From NCBI RefSeq assembly GCF_963422335.1, contig NZ_OY729424.1, forward strand, positions 248,001 through 312,000: 64,000 bases of DNA. The letters run 5' to 3'. The position numbers were made by a program, and so were the translations under genes. The stretch is from an uncultured Roseateles sp. (GTDB lineage: Bacteria > Pseudomonadota > Gammaproteobacteria > Burkholderiales > Burkholderiaceae_C). The notes under the pieces are model-generated. The model was given only the letters and a program-made list of their open reading frames with translations, was not told the DNA's origin and did not search any database. Below are positions 53,024 to 61,627 of this stretch, piece after piece (positions within the stretch are counted from its first letter, which is position 1; every line of letters begins with the position of its first letter).

Positions 53024-53860
53024 ATGAACCGACTGATGCGTCTCGCCCTGCTGGGCGGCTCCCTGCTGGGCAGCACGGCTTGGGGCCTGCCGGTGTTCAC
53101 CACCTTCGAGGCCGGCGGCGCCAATGCAGCGGCCATCACGGCGACGCGTGACGCATTCCGCGCCGCCGTCGGCGGTGGCTCCGTTGCAGCAGCCAACGGC
53201 TCCTTCGGCGGCCTGCGCCGCGAGATCAACTGGGACGGCGTGCCCGCCGGCAGCAGTGATCCGAATGCCCTGGCGGCCAACTTCTTCAATGTCAACTCGC
53301 CGCGCGGCGTCGTCTTCAGCACACCGGGCACCGGCTTTCTGGTCAGCGCCGCTGCTGGCGGGGCCACGCCGGCGCTGTTCGGCTTCGCTGGCGACTTCCA
53401 GGCGTTCAGCGCACAGAAGCTGTTCACCGCGGTCGGCAGCAATGTCACTGACGTGAACTTCTTCGTGCCCGGCACGGCGCAGGCCGCCACCACCACGGCC
53501 TTCGGCCTGATCTTCGTCGACGTCGAGATCGGTGGGCTGACCAAGCTGGAGTTCTTCGACGCGAACAATGCGCTGATCTACTCGCGTGAGGCACAGGTCG
53601 CCGGCAACCAGGGCCTGAGCTTTCTCGGCGCCACGGTCAGCGGCGGCGCCATCAGCCGGGTGCGCATCACCTCGGGCCTGAACACCATCCTCGCCAACGG
53701 CCAGCTCGGCAATCCGGTCGACGATGTCGTCGTGATGGACGATTTTCTCTATGCCGAACCGCTGGCGGCCGTGCCGGAGCCGGCGACAGCGCTGCTGGCC
53801 GCGGCCGGCCTGGTCTTGGTCGGCGGCCTGGCCCGGCGGCGTCAGAGCAAGTCGACGTAG
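53024..53860 (+). CDS. PEP-CTERM sorting-domain protein
   Basis: This 278-residue secreted protein has a signal peptide ending S-T-A-W-G and a C-terminal V-P-E-P-A-T, hydrophobic helix and A-R-R-R tail, the PEP-CTERM signal. The body is beta-rich, with a jelly-roll-like pattern seen in many PEP-CTERM proteins. AGGAG precedes the ATG well. Its 3' end overlaps the convergent binding-protein gene by 19 bases. Confidence 0.87.
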   Translation: MNRLMRLALLGGSLLGSTAWGLPVFTTFEAGGANAAAITATRDAFRAAVGGGSVAAANGSFGGLRREINWDGVPAGSSDPNALAANFFNVNSPRGVVFSTPGTGFLVSAAAGGATPALFGFAGDFQAFSAQKLFTAVGSNVTDVNFFVPGTAQAATTTAFGLIFVDVEIGGLTKLEFFDANNALIYSREAQVAGNQGLSFLGATVSGGAISRVRITSGLNTILANGQLGNPVDDVVVMDDFLYAEPLAAVPEPATALLAAAGLVLVGGLARRRQSKST

Positions 53861-55626
53861 CGCCAGTAGTCCCTGGCGAAGGGGTGCCGCAGGAAGCCGC
53901 GCACGCGCGGCTGGCACAGATCGGTGTTGATCGTGTGCAGATGCGGGATGTAGGGCATGTAGGCCAGCAGCAGCTTGTTGGCCTGGTGCATCAGGGCCAG
54001 GCGCTCCGGGCCGTCGGGCAGACGGCGCTGGCGTTCGTAGAGCTTGTCGAAGGCCGGCAGCCTGAAGCGTGCATCGTTGGACTGCTCGGCATTGGGCCCA
54101 TAGCCCATGCCCAGAAAGAAGTCACCGTCGGGCGTGCCGGCGGTCCAGGTGAAGCCCCACATCATCAGCTTGCCGGCCAGCGCCCGCTTGATCTGCTCGC
54201 CGAAGGTGCCGTCCTCGAACTGCATGCGCAGGCCCACCGCGTCCATGCTCTTCTTCCACAGCTCGTTGATCTGGCGCTGGCGCTGGCTGCTGGTGGCGGC
54301 CATGCGCAGTATCAGCGGGCTGCCGTCGGGGTTCTCGCGGAAGCCGTCGCCGTCCTGGTCGGCATAGCCGTAGAGGTCGAGCAGCGCGTTGGCCCGGGCG
54401 GGATCGCTGGCGCTGAGCTCGGTCTTCAGCGCCGGATCGTAGCCATAGGTGTGCGGCACCAGCAACGACTGCGCAGCCAGCGCCCGACCCTGGAAGACCC
54501 GCTGCGCCTCGGTCGGCGCGTCGTAGGCCATGGCCATGGCGCGGCGCAGCGCCACCTTCTCGGGCGTGTAGCCGCCGACCTGAGGGTCGTCGAAGTTGAA
54601 GTAGCTGTGCTTGACCTCGGCGCCCACCTGGCTTTGCGCCCGCACGCCGCGCAGGGCCAGATAGGGCGCCAGCTTCCCCCCGGGCATGGCCAGCGAGGCG
54701 AACTCGGGGGGCAGCAGCAGCTGGTCGAGTTCGCCGCCCAGAAAAGCCAGCCAGCGCGGCTGACTCTCGATGATGATGCTGACCTCGATGCGATCCACCA
54801 GCGGCAGCCGGCGTCCGCGCAGATGCGCCGCCATCGCCTCGGCCTGGGCATCGCCCGGCGGCGCGATGCTGTCGAAGATCTGTTCGCGAAAGCCCGGGTT
54901 GCGCTCCAGCACCACGCTGGAGCCGCGCCGCCATGCTTTCAGCCTGAACGGCCCGGTGCCGACCGGATGCGCCATCAGCTCGTCGCCATAGGCCTCGACG
55001 ACCTCGCGCGCCACTGCGCCGCTGTAGCCCGGTGCGGCGAAGACATGGATGAAGCGCGGGTCAGACTCGGCGAGTGTGACCTCGAAGCGGTAGCGGTCCA
55101 GCACCTTCAGGCCGGCCACCGTTTCGTCATACGGAAACGGTTGCTTGCTCTTCTGCACCCGGCGGCGCAGCTCGGACAGGCCCAGCAGCTTGGCATTCTC
55201 GAACTGGTACAGGTGCTCGGTGCGCACCTGGGGGTCGTAGTAGCGCTTGATGCTGTAGACGTAGTCGGCCGCCACCAGCTCACGCGGCTTGCCCTTGAAC
55301 ACCGGATCGTCGGCAAAGAAGATACCGGGCCGCACGGTGAACACCAGGCGCTTGAAGTCAGCCGAGACCTCGGGCAGGGCCGCGGCCGTCAGCGGCCGCA
55401 ACAGCGCCGGCCGGGCCAGGCAGTCGTAGGTCAGCAGCGCCTCGAAGATGTGCGCGTTGATGACCACCGAGGCCTGGTCCGAGACCAGCGGCGGATCGAA
55501 GCCGACCTCGCCGGTGTTGAAGGCCACGCGCAAGGTCTTGCCGCCACCCTCGCCGCCACTGCGAGCACAAGCCCAACCGGAGCCCAGAAGGGCCGCGCCA
55601 CTGGTCAAGAGCTCGCGGCGTTGCAT
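53842..55626 (-). CDS. Peptide-type ABC substrate-binding protein (SBP_bac_5), paralog 3
   Basis: This 594-residue protein is a family-5 extracellular binding protein (DppA/OppA type), with V-K-H-S-Y-F-N-F near the middle and an A-L-L-D-L-Y-G-Y segment. The N-terminal M-Q-R-R-E-L-L may be a Tat-like signal; a cysteine at about residue 20 lacks a proper lipobox. It is the third of three tandem paralogs, with similar C-terminal endings (W-R-Y-V-D). It probably binds an oligopeptide-like ligand for the transporter encoded at 59632-63364. Confidence 0.87.
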   Translation of the reverse strand: MQRRELLTSGAALLGSGWACARSGGEGGGKTLRVAFNTGEVGFDPPLVSDQASVVINAHIFEALLTYDCLARPALLRPLTAAALPEVSADFKRLVFTVRPGIFFADDPVFKGKPRELVAADYVYSIKRYYDPQVRTEHLYQFENAKLLGLSELRRRVQKSKQPFPYDETVAGLKVLDRYRFEVTLAESDPRFIHVFAAPGYSGAVAREVVEAYGDELMAHPVGTGPFRLKAWRRGSSVVLERNPGFREQIFDSIAPPGDAQAEAMAAHLRGRRLPLVDRIEVSIIIESQPRWLAFLGGELDQLLLPPEFASLAMPGGKLAPYLALRGVRAQSQVGAEVKHSYFNFDDPQVGGYTPEKVALRRAMAMAYDAPTEAQRVFQGRALAAQSLLVPHTYGYDPALKTELSASDPARANALLDLYGYADQDGDGFRENPDGSPLILRMAATSSQRQRQINELWKKSMDAVGLRMQFEDGTFGEQIKRALAGKLMMWGFTWTAGTPDGDFFLGMGYGPNAEQSNDARFRLPAFDKLYERQRRLPDGPERLALMHQANKLLLAYMPYIPHLHTINTDLCQPRVRGFLRHPFARDYWRYVDLL

Positions 55627-55634
55627 GGTGCGCT

Positions 55635-57446
55635 TCAGTTGCGGCGCAGGCTGTTATCAATGTCCACGTATTGCCACCAGTCGTACCAGGCGACACCACG
55701 GCGGTAGCCGATCACCCAGGGCTGCGTCAGATCGTTGCTGAAGCGGTGCACGGTGGTCTTGTAGGGCATATAGGCCACCGACAGGCGCTTGGCCTCTCGA
55801 AACAATGCCTCACGCTCGGGCCCGTCGGGCAGCAACGACAGCTGCTTGTAGATGGCGTCGAACGCCGGCAACTTGAAGCGAGCCAGATTCTGCGAACCGG
55901 ACTCCGGACCGTACATCCGCGCCAGGGAGCTTTGACCGTCCAGGCCTGCCGCCGACGAGCCCAGGGTCCACAGCATCAGCTTGCCCGCACGCGCTGCCTT
56001 CAGCTGCTCGGGCCACTTGCCCGCGAAGAACTTCACGCGCAGATTCACCGCCTCCATATTCTTGGCCCAGAGCTCATCGAACTGGCGCGACAGAGCGTCG
56101 GGCTGGGTAGCGACCTCGATGACCAGCGGGCTGCCGTCGGGCAGATCGCGCCAGCCGTCGCCGTCCTTGTCCACATAGCCGTAAAGGTCCAGCAGGGCCT
56201 TGGCTTTGGCGGGGCTGAATTCGCCGTTCTCGGAGCGGAACTTGGGGTCATAGCCGCTGGTGTGCGGCACCATGATGGACTGCGCCACGATGGCCTGGCC
56301 GCGGCGCACCTGGGTGATCTCGCGCTGCACATCCATGGCCAGCGCGACGGCGCGGCGCAGTGCCACTCGTTCAGGCGTGTAGCCGCCCATGACCGGGTGT
56401 TCCATATTGAAGTAGGTGAAGGCGGAGTCGGCGTTCACGACGCGGAAGGCCTGGATGCCGCGCTTGGCCAGATTGGGTGCAAGCCGTCCGTTGGGCATGG
56501 CCAAGGTGACAAACTCGCCGGGGACGTTGATGTAGTCGATCTGCTCGTTCAGGAAGGACAGCCAGCGCGGCTGCGACTCTTCGATGATGGAGACCTCGAC
56601 CCGGTCCACCATGGGCAGTCGGCGGCCCCTCAGCCGCGCCAGAATCGCCTGGCCCTGCACATCGTCGGCCGCTGGCCTGGCGTCATACAAGACCTCGCGA
56701 TAGTCGGGGTTGCGCTCCAGCGCGATCAGCGAGCTGCGTCGCCACTGCGCCAGCTTGAACGGGCCCGTGCCCACCGGGTGCTCGGCAATCTTGTCGCCAT
56801 AGGCCTCGACCACTTCGCGCGCTACCGCGCCGTGCAGGTCGCTGTCGCTGATCAGGTCGAGGAAGCGCGGCCGCGGCTCCTTGACCTTGAACTGGATGGT
56901 GTAGCGGTCGAGGGCGCGCAGGCCTTCGATTTCGCGGTCGTAGTCGAAGGGCTTCTTGCTTTGCTCGGCTTCGGTGCGCAGCTCATTCAAGCCGAGGATG
57001 TTGTATTCCTGCACGCCGCTGACGGTAGGGCTCTTGTTGGCCGGGTCCAAAGGGCGCTTGAAGGCATAGACAAAGTCCTGCGCCACCAGCTCGCGCTTCT
57101 GACCCTTGAAGACCGGATCGTCAGCGAAGTAGATGCCCGGGCGAATCTTCACCGTCCAGGTCTTGAAGTCGTCCGAATGCGTGGGCATGTCCTGCGCGAT
57201 CAGCGGGCGCACCACCGGCGGACGAGCCAGGTGGTCAAAGGTGTACAAGCCCTCGAAGATGTGGCCGGTGACTATGCGCGAGTACATGTCCACGATCTGC
57301 GCCGGATCGAAGCCCGTCTCGGCAATCGGGAAGGCATAGCGCAAGACCTTGGGCTCGGCGGCGTGCGAGCCCAGCGAGGTGGCGGCCAGCAACAGGGCGG
57401 CCAGGGCCTGGCGCAGGCCGCGGCGGCTTGAATTCACGACGGACAT
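55635..57446 (-). CDS. Peptide-type ABC substrate-binding protein (SBP_bac_5), paralog 2
   Basis: This 603-residue family-5 binding protein has a Sec signal peptide (cut near S-H-A-A-E). It resembles its upstream neighbour along its length, for example R-Y-A-F-P-I-A-E-T-G-F-D-P-A-Q-I and D-K-D-G-D-G-W-R-D-L-P-D-G-S-P-L, which the two share almost unchanged. It starts 23 bases after paralog 1 and ends 8 bases before paralog 3. Confidence 0.9.
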   Translation of the reverse strand: MSVVNSSRRGLRQALAALLLAATSLGSHAAEPKVLRYAFPIAETGFDPAQIVDMYSRIVTGHIFEGLYTFDHLARPPVVRPLIAQDMPTHSDDFKTWTVKIRPGIYFADDPVFKGQKRELVAQDFVYAFKRPLDPANKSPTVSGVQEYNILGLNELRTEAEQSKKPFDYDREIEGLRALDRYTIQFKVKEPRPRFLDLISDSDLHGAVAREVVEAYGDKIAEHPVGTGPFKLAQWRRSSLIALERNPDYREVLYDARPAADDVQGQAILARLRGRRLPMVDRVEVSIIEESQPRWLSFLNEQIDYINVPGEFVTLAMPNGRLAPNLAKRGIQAFRVVNADSAFTYFNMEHPVMGGYTPERVALRRAVALAMDVQREITQVRRGQAIVAQSIMVPHTSGYDPKFRSENGEFSPAKAKALLDLYGYVDKDGDGWRDLPDGSPLVIEVATQPDALSRQFDELWAKNMEAVNLRVKFFAGKWPEQLKAARAGKLMLWTLGSSAAGLDGQSSLARMYGPESGSQNLARFKLPAFDAIYKQLSLLPDGPEREALFREAKRLSVAYMPYKTTVHRFSNDLTQPWVIGYRRGVAWYDWWQYVDIDNSLRRN

Positions 57447-57469
57447 GGCTAACTCCTCCGGTCTTGTTC

Positions 57470-59296
57470 TTATTGCTGCTTGGGCTGGGCCGCCGTGTCG
57501 ATGTCAACGAAGCGCCAGAAATCGCGCATGAAGATATTGCGCTGATAGCCCTTCACCCAGGGATGGGTCATGTCGGTGAAAGTGCGGTGGGCATGGACCT
57601 TGTATGGCATATAGGCCACCAACAGCTTCTTCGCCTCGGTCATGACCTGCAGGCGCTCGGGGCCGTCGGGCAGACGGGCTTGCTGCTCGTACAGCTTGTT
57701 GAAGGCCGGCAGGTCGAAGCGCGCATGGTTGGCCTGGCCCTTGTTGGGCCCGTAACCCAGGGCCAGGAAGGTGTCGCCATCGGGCTGGCCAGCGCTCCAG
57801 CCCACGCCCCACATCATCAGCTTGCCGGTGCGCGAGGACTTCAGGTTCTCGGGCCACTTCGCGGTCTTGAACTCGATCTTGATGCCCAGCGCATCCATGC
57901 TCTTGCGCCACAGTTCGTTGGACTGGCGCGAGACCTGATCGGGCTGGGTGGAGTAGGTCAGCAGCAGCGGCGAGCCATCGGGCAGGTCGCGCCAGCCGTC
58001 GCCGTCCTTGTCGACATAGCCGAAGGTATCGAGCAGCGCACGTGCCTTCTCGAGGTTGTAGTCGCTCATCTCGGACTTGAACGTGGGGTCGTAGCCCCAG
58101 GCCCCGGGGCTGATGACCGACTGTCCGGGGATGGCCTGGCCGCGGCGCAGGATGCGGATTTCCTTGTCCAGATCGATGGCCATCGAGATCGCCCGGCGCA
58201 GCGCCACCTTCTCGGGCGTGTAGCCGCCCACCACCGGGTTCTCCATGCCGAAATAGGACACCGATACGTCGGCACGCGGATAACGCACCATCTGTATGCC
58301 TTGCTTGGCCAGGTTCGGCGCCAGCTTGTTGTTCGGGATGGCGATGGTGGCGAACTCGGCCGGCAGCTGATCCAGCAAGTCCCCCTGCTTGTTCAGAAAG
58401 CTCAGCCAGCGCGGCTGGGCTTCTTCGATGATGGAGATCTCGACCCGGTCCAGCATCGGCAGCTTGCGGCCCTTGAGCTGGGCCACCTGGGCCTTGAGGA
58501 CGGCGGGTGCGTCATCGGGCACCTGTTCGTCGTAGAACTCGTCGCGGTAGTTCGGGTTCTTCTCGAGCACGATGCGCGAGCTGCGACGCCAGTCGGCCAG
58601 GCGCCAGGCGCCGGTGCCCACCGGATGGGCCATGATCTTGTCGCCATACATCTCGACCACCTCGCGCGCCAGGGCGCCGGTGAAGGAGCCGTCGGCAAAG
58701 TTGTAGAGGAAGCGCGGCGTGGGCTCACCCAGCTTGATCTGGAAGGTGTAGCGGTCGATCAGCTTGAGCCCTTCGACCTCGCGGTCGTAGTCGAAGGGCT
58801 TCTTGGCCGCCATCAGCTCCTTGCGCAGCTCGGACAGGCCGAGGATCTTGGCGCTCTCCAGGATGTAGAGATTGCCGCTCTTCCACTGCGGGTCGTAGTG
58901 GCGTTTCAGCGAGTAGATGTAGTCGGCCGCCACCAGTTCGCGCTTCTGGCCCTTGAAGGCCGGGTCGTCCGAGAAATAGATGCCGGGCTTGATCTTGAAG
59001 GTAAAGGTCTTGAAGTCCGGCGAGATCTCGGGCATGGCCGCGGCGGTGGCCGGCTTCATGCGGAAGGGCCGCGCCAGGTACTCGAACTGCAGCGGCGCCT
59101 CGAAGAGGCCCGAGGCGATGGTGCGCGAATACAGATCGGTGATCTGGGCCGGATCAAAGCCGGTCTCTGCAATCAGGAAGGCATAGCGCAGGGTCTTGGG
59201 GGCCGGGGCCTCGCCCTGGGCCACTGCTGACAGGCCGGTGGCCAGCATCAGGCCGCAGATCAGCGCGCTGAACGCTTTGTTGACACGAGCTCGCAT
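57470..59296 (-). CDS. Peptide-type ABC substrate-binding protein (SBP_bac_5), paralog 1
   Basis: This 608-residue family-5 binding protein has a signal peptide (cleavage near A-V-A-Q-G). It is the promoter-proximal of three tandem paralogs and is divergent from the permease/ATPase operon of the same system. It shares the Q-R-E-type K-G-Q-K-R-E-L-V-A-x-D strand and the D-G-D-G-W-R motif with paralog 2. Confidence 0.9.
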   Translation of the reverse strand: MRARVNKAFSALICGLMLATGLSAVAQGEAPAPKTLRYAFLIAETGFDPAQITDLYSRTIASGLFEAPLQFEYLARPFRMKPATAAAMPEISPDFKTFTFKIKPGIYFSDDPAFKGQKRELVAADYIYSLKRHYDPQWKSGNLYILESAKILGLSELRKELMAAKKPFDYDREVEGLKLIDRYTFQIKLGEPTPRFLYNFADGSFTGALAREVVEMYGDKIMAHPVGTGAWRLADWRRSSRIVLEKNPNYRDEFYDEQVPDDAPAVLKAQVAQLKGRKLPMLDRVEISIIEEAQPRWLSFLNKQGDLLDQLPAEFATIAIPNNKLAPNLAKQGIQMVRYPRADVSVSYFGMENPVVGGYTPEKVALRRAISMAIDLDKEIRILRRGQAIPGQSVISPGAWGYDPTFKSEMSDYNLEKARALLDTFGYVDKDGDGWRDLPDGSPLLLTYSTQPDQVSRQSNELWRKSMDALGIKIEFKTAKWPENLKSSRTGKLMMWGVGWSAGQPDGDTFLALGYGPNKGQANHARFDLPAFNKLYEQQARLPDGPERLQVMTEAKKLLVAYMPYKVHAHRTFTDMTHPWVKGYQRNIFMRDFWRFVDIDTAAQPKQQ

Positions 59297-59631
59297 TACT
59301 TCATCATCCTTGTCCTGGGTCGCGCCTCGTGGGCACGTTCATCCGGTGGCGGCTGCTGGCAGCGCCTACCGTCCAAGGCGCGGAGTCTAGTGCCCCCGCA
59401 GCCCGCCGCCTATGCGGTGCAAGCCCTTAGGCCATGCCGCTTGCGCATTTTTTCGATCCGGACCCACGATGGCTAGGGTGTAACCCGTAGCCATTGCGGG
59501 CAAACGTGAGTGGGCGCTGCGGGCATCTGGTCTAGACTCGCGCCTGCTTAAATCTTGCCTGCCCCGTGGCCACAAGCCACCAGCAGGCAGTCTTGTCGAA
59601 ACCACGACGTCCCTTTGGAGATCCGACAGCA
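59297..59631. promoter_or_regulatory. Divergent intergenic region of the peptide ABC system
   Basis: These 335 bases hold the promoters for the binding-protein operon (minus) and the permease operon (plus). A hairpin, ATGGCTA-GGGT...ACCC-TAGCCAT, lies at 59469-59494 with one bulged G and could be an operator. A smaller GTGGC/GCCAC hairpin lies at 59566-59580, near the permease start. I see no confident -35/-10 pair and no gene. Confidence 0.45.
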
Positions 59632-60570
59632 ATGGCGGCATACCTCATACGGCGCCTGTGGCAAATGATCCCGACCTTGCTCGGCGTCGTGCTGCTGGTG
59701 TTCTTTCTCTTCAAATATTTCGGCGGCGATCCCGCTGAAATTCTCGGTGGCCTGAACGCTTCGCCCGAGCAGATCCAGTCGATACGCGAGCAGTTGGGCC
59801 TGAACAAGCCGGTTTGGGAGCAGCTGTGGATCTTCGTCAAGCAGATCGTGACCTTCGACTGGGGCAAGAGCTGGGCGACCAATGAGTCGGTGGCCAGCCT
59901 GTTCTCCAGCCGCCTGCCGGCGACCTTGACGGTGATGATGCCCATCCTGATCCTCGAGGTGCTGGTGGCGATTCCGCTGGCCCTGGGCGTGGCCTATGTG
60001 CGCGGCTCGCTGAGCGACCGCGTGGTGATGATTCTGACCACGGTCGCGGTGTCGATCTCGCTGCTGGTCTATGTGATCGTCGGCCAGTATGTGTTTGCCT
60101 TCCGCCTGGGCTGGTTCCCGGTGCAGGGCTGGACCGACAGCTTCTGGACCAACCTCACCACCTACGCGCCGCTGCCGGTGCTGGTGGCGGTGTTCGTGGC
60201 GCTGTCGCCGTACACGCGCCTCTACCGCACCTTCTTCCTCGACGAGATCGGCCAGGACTATGTGCGCACCGCCCGCGCCAAGGGCCTGACCGAGAAGACC
60301 ATCCTGCTGCGCCATGTGCTGCGCAACGCGATGATCCCCATCCTCACGAATGTGGCCGTGGCCCTGCCCGGCGTGTTCGTCGGCAGCTTCCTGCTCGAGG
60401 TGTTCTTCTCGATTCCGGGCCTGGGCCGCGAGATCCTGCTGGCGGTGAACCGCAGCGACTATCCGGTGATTCAGGCCTTCGCCATCTATATCGCCGTGAT
60501 CACGATGGTGATCAATTTGCTGACCGACGTGATGTACAAGCTGGTCGATCCACGGGTGGTGCTGAAATGA
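59632..60570 (+). CDS. ABC transporter permease, DppB/OppB type
   Basis: This 312-residue permease has the N-terminal M-A-A-Y-L-I-R-R-L-W-Q-M-I-P-T start typical of DppB, about six helices and the R-T-A-R-A-K-G-L EAA-like loop near residue 215. The ATG at 59632 is preferred over one 66 bases upstream because it gives the family start. It overlaps the next gene by ATGA. Confidence 0.92.
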   Translation: MAAYLIRRLWQMIPTLLGVVLLVFFLFKYFGGDPAEILGGLNASPEQIQSIREQLGLNKPVWEQLWIFVKQIVTFDWGKSWATNESVASLFSSRLPATLTVMMPILILEVLVAIPLALGVAYVRGSLSDRVVMILTTVAVSISLLVYVIVGQYVFAFRLGWFPVQGWTDSFWTNLTTYAPLPVLVAVFVALSPYTRLYRTFFLDEIGQDYVRTARAKGLTEKTILLRHVLRNAMIPILTNVAVALPGVFVGSFLLEVFFSIPGLGREILLAVNRSDYPVIQAFAIYIAVITMVINLLTDVMYKLVDPRVVLK

Positions 60571-61625
60571 GCGCGGTTCTTTCCTCCAAACCCCAGGCGC
60601 CGGCGAACGGCTCGCAGCGCTCCGAAGGTGTCTGGCACGCCGCCTGGCGCCGCATGCGCGCCGACCGTTTAGGCATGTTCAGCATGGCCATCGTCGGCGC
60701 CTTCATCATCCTGATGGTGCTGGCCGGCACCGGCCTGGTGGCCCGCGACTGGACCAAGGAAGTGGCCGTGCCGAATGCGCAGCCGACCTTCATGGGCCCG
60801 ACGCCCAAGGACGCCACCGGCGTGATCGCCGGGCCCACGGGCCCCAACGTCGACCTGACCGACATCGACCCGCTGGCTCCGCGCTACAAGGAGTGGGCCG
60901 AGCGTGCCGCCAAGTTCAAGACCACCGACAGTGTCAAGGCCGACACCCTGCCCTTCGGCGCCGACCGCCTGGGCCGCGATGTGCTGGCCAAGGCCGTCAA
61001 GGGCGCCGAGGTCTCCATCCTGGTGGGCCTGCTGGCCGCCCTGCTGGCCACGCTGATCGGCACCGTGCTGGGTGCCATCAGCGGTTTCTTCGGCGGCAAG
61101 ATCGGCGACCTGCTGGAGTGGGTCTACAACGTCTTCACCGCCATTCCCGGCATTCTGCTGATCTTCGCCTTCGCGGTGATCTTCGGCCGCGGCGTGATGT
61201 CGGTGGCGCTGATCCTCGGCCTGGCCGGCTGGACTGGCATCTACCGGCTGATACGCGCCGAGTTCCTGAAGCACTCGGTGCGCGACTATGTGCGCTCGGC
61301 CGAGGCGATTGGCGCCAGCCAGATGTCGCGCATGTTCAAGCACATCCTGCCGAATGTGTCGCATGTGGCCCTGGTGCAGCTGTCGCTGCATGTGGTGGGT
61401 TTCATCAAGTCGGAAGTGATCCTGTCCTATCTGGGCCTGGGCGTCGGTGTCGACCAGGTCTCCTGGGGCACGATGCTGGCCGAGGCGCAGTCCGAGCTGA
61501 TCCTGGGCCACTGGTGGCAGCTGGTCGCCGTGACAGCCTTCATGGCGGTGTTCGTGACGGCCTTCTCGCTGTTCACCGATGCGCTGCGTGATGCGCTGGA
61601 TCCGAAACTCAGAGGCCTGGAGTGA
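60567..61625 (+). CDS. ABC transporter permease, DppC/OppC type
   Basis: This 352-residue permease has a first helix near residues 40-60, a periplasmic domain with G-A-D-R-L-G-R-D, which is the DppC/OppC hallmark, five more helices and an S-A-E-A-I-G-A-S loop that contacts the ATPase. It pairs with the DppB-type protein. The periplasmic insert of about 60 residues is longer than in typical DppC. Confidence 0.92.
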   Translation: MSAVLSSKPQAPANGSQRSEGVWHAAWRRMRADRLGMFSMAIVGAFIILMVLAGTGLVARDWTKEVAVPNAQPTFMGPTPKDATGVIAGPTGPNVDLTDIDPLAPRYKEWAERAAKFKTTDSVKADTLPFGADRLGRDVLAKAVKGAEVSILVGLLAALLATLIGTVLGAISGFFGGKIGDLLEWVYNVFTAIPGILLIFAFAVIFGRGVMSVALILGLAGWTGIYRLIRAEFLKHSVRDYVRSAEAIGASQMSRMFKHILPNVSHVALVQLSLHVVGFIKSEVILSYLGLGVGVDQVSWGTMLAEAQSELILGHWWQLVAVTAFMAVFVTAFSLFTDALRDALDPKLRGLE

Positions 61626-61627
61626 GC

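Noticed and set aside
53842..55626. Lipoprotein signal in binding-protein paralog 3
   Set aside because: The cysteine near residue 20 is preceded by Gly-Trp-Ala, which does not fit a lipobox, so I did not call it a lipoprotein.
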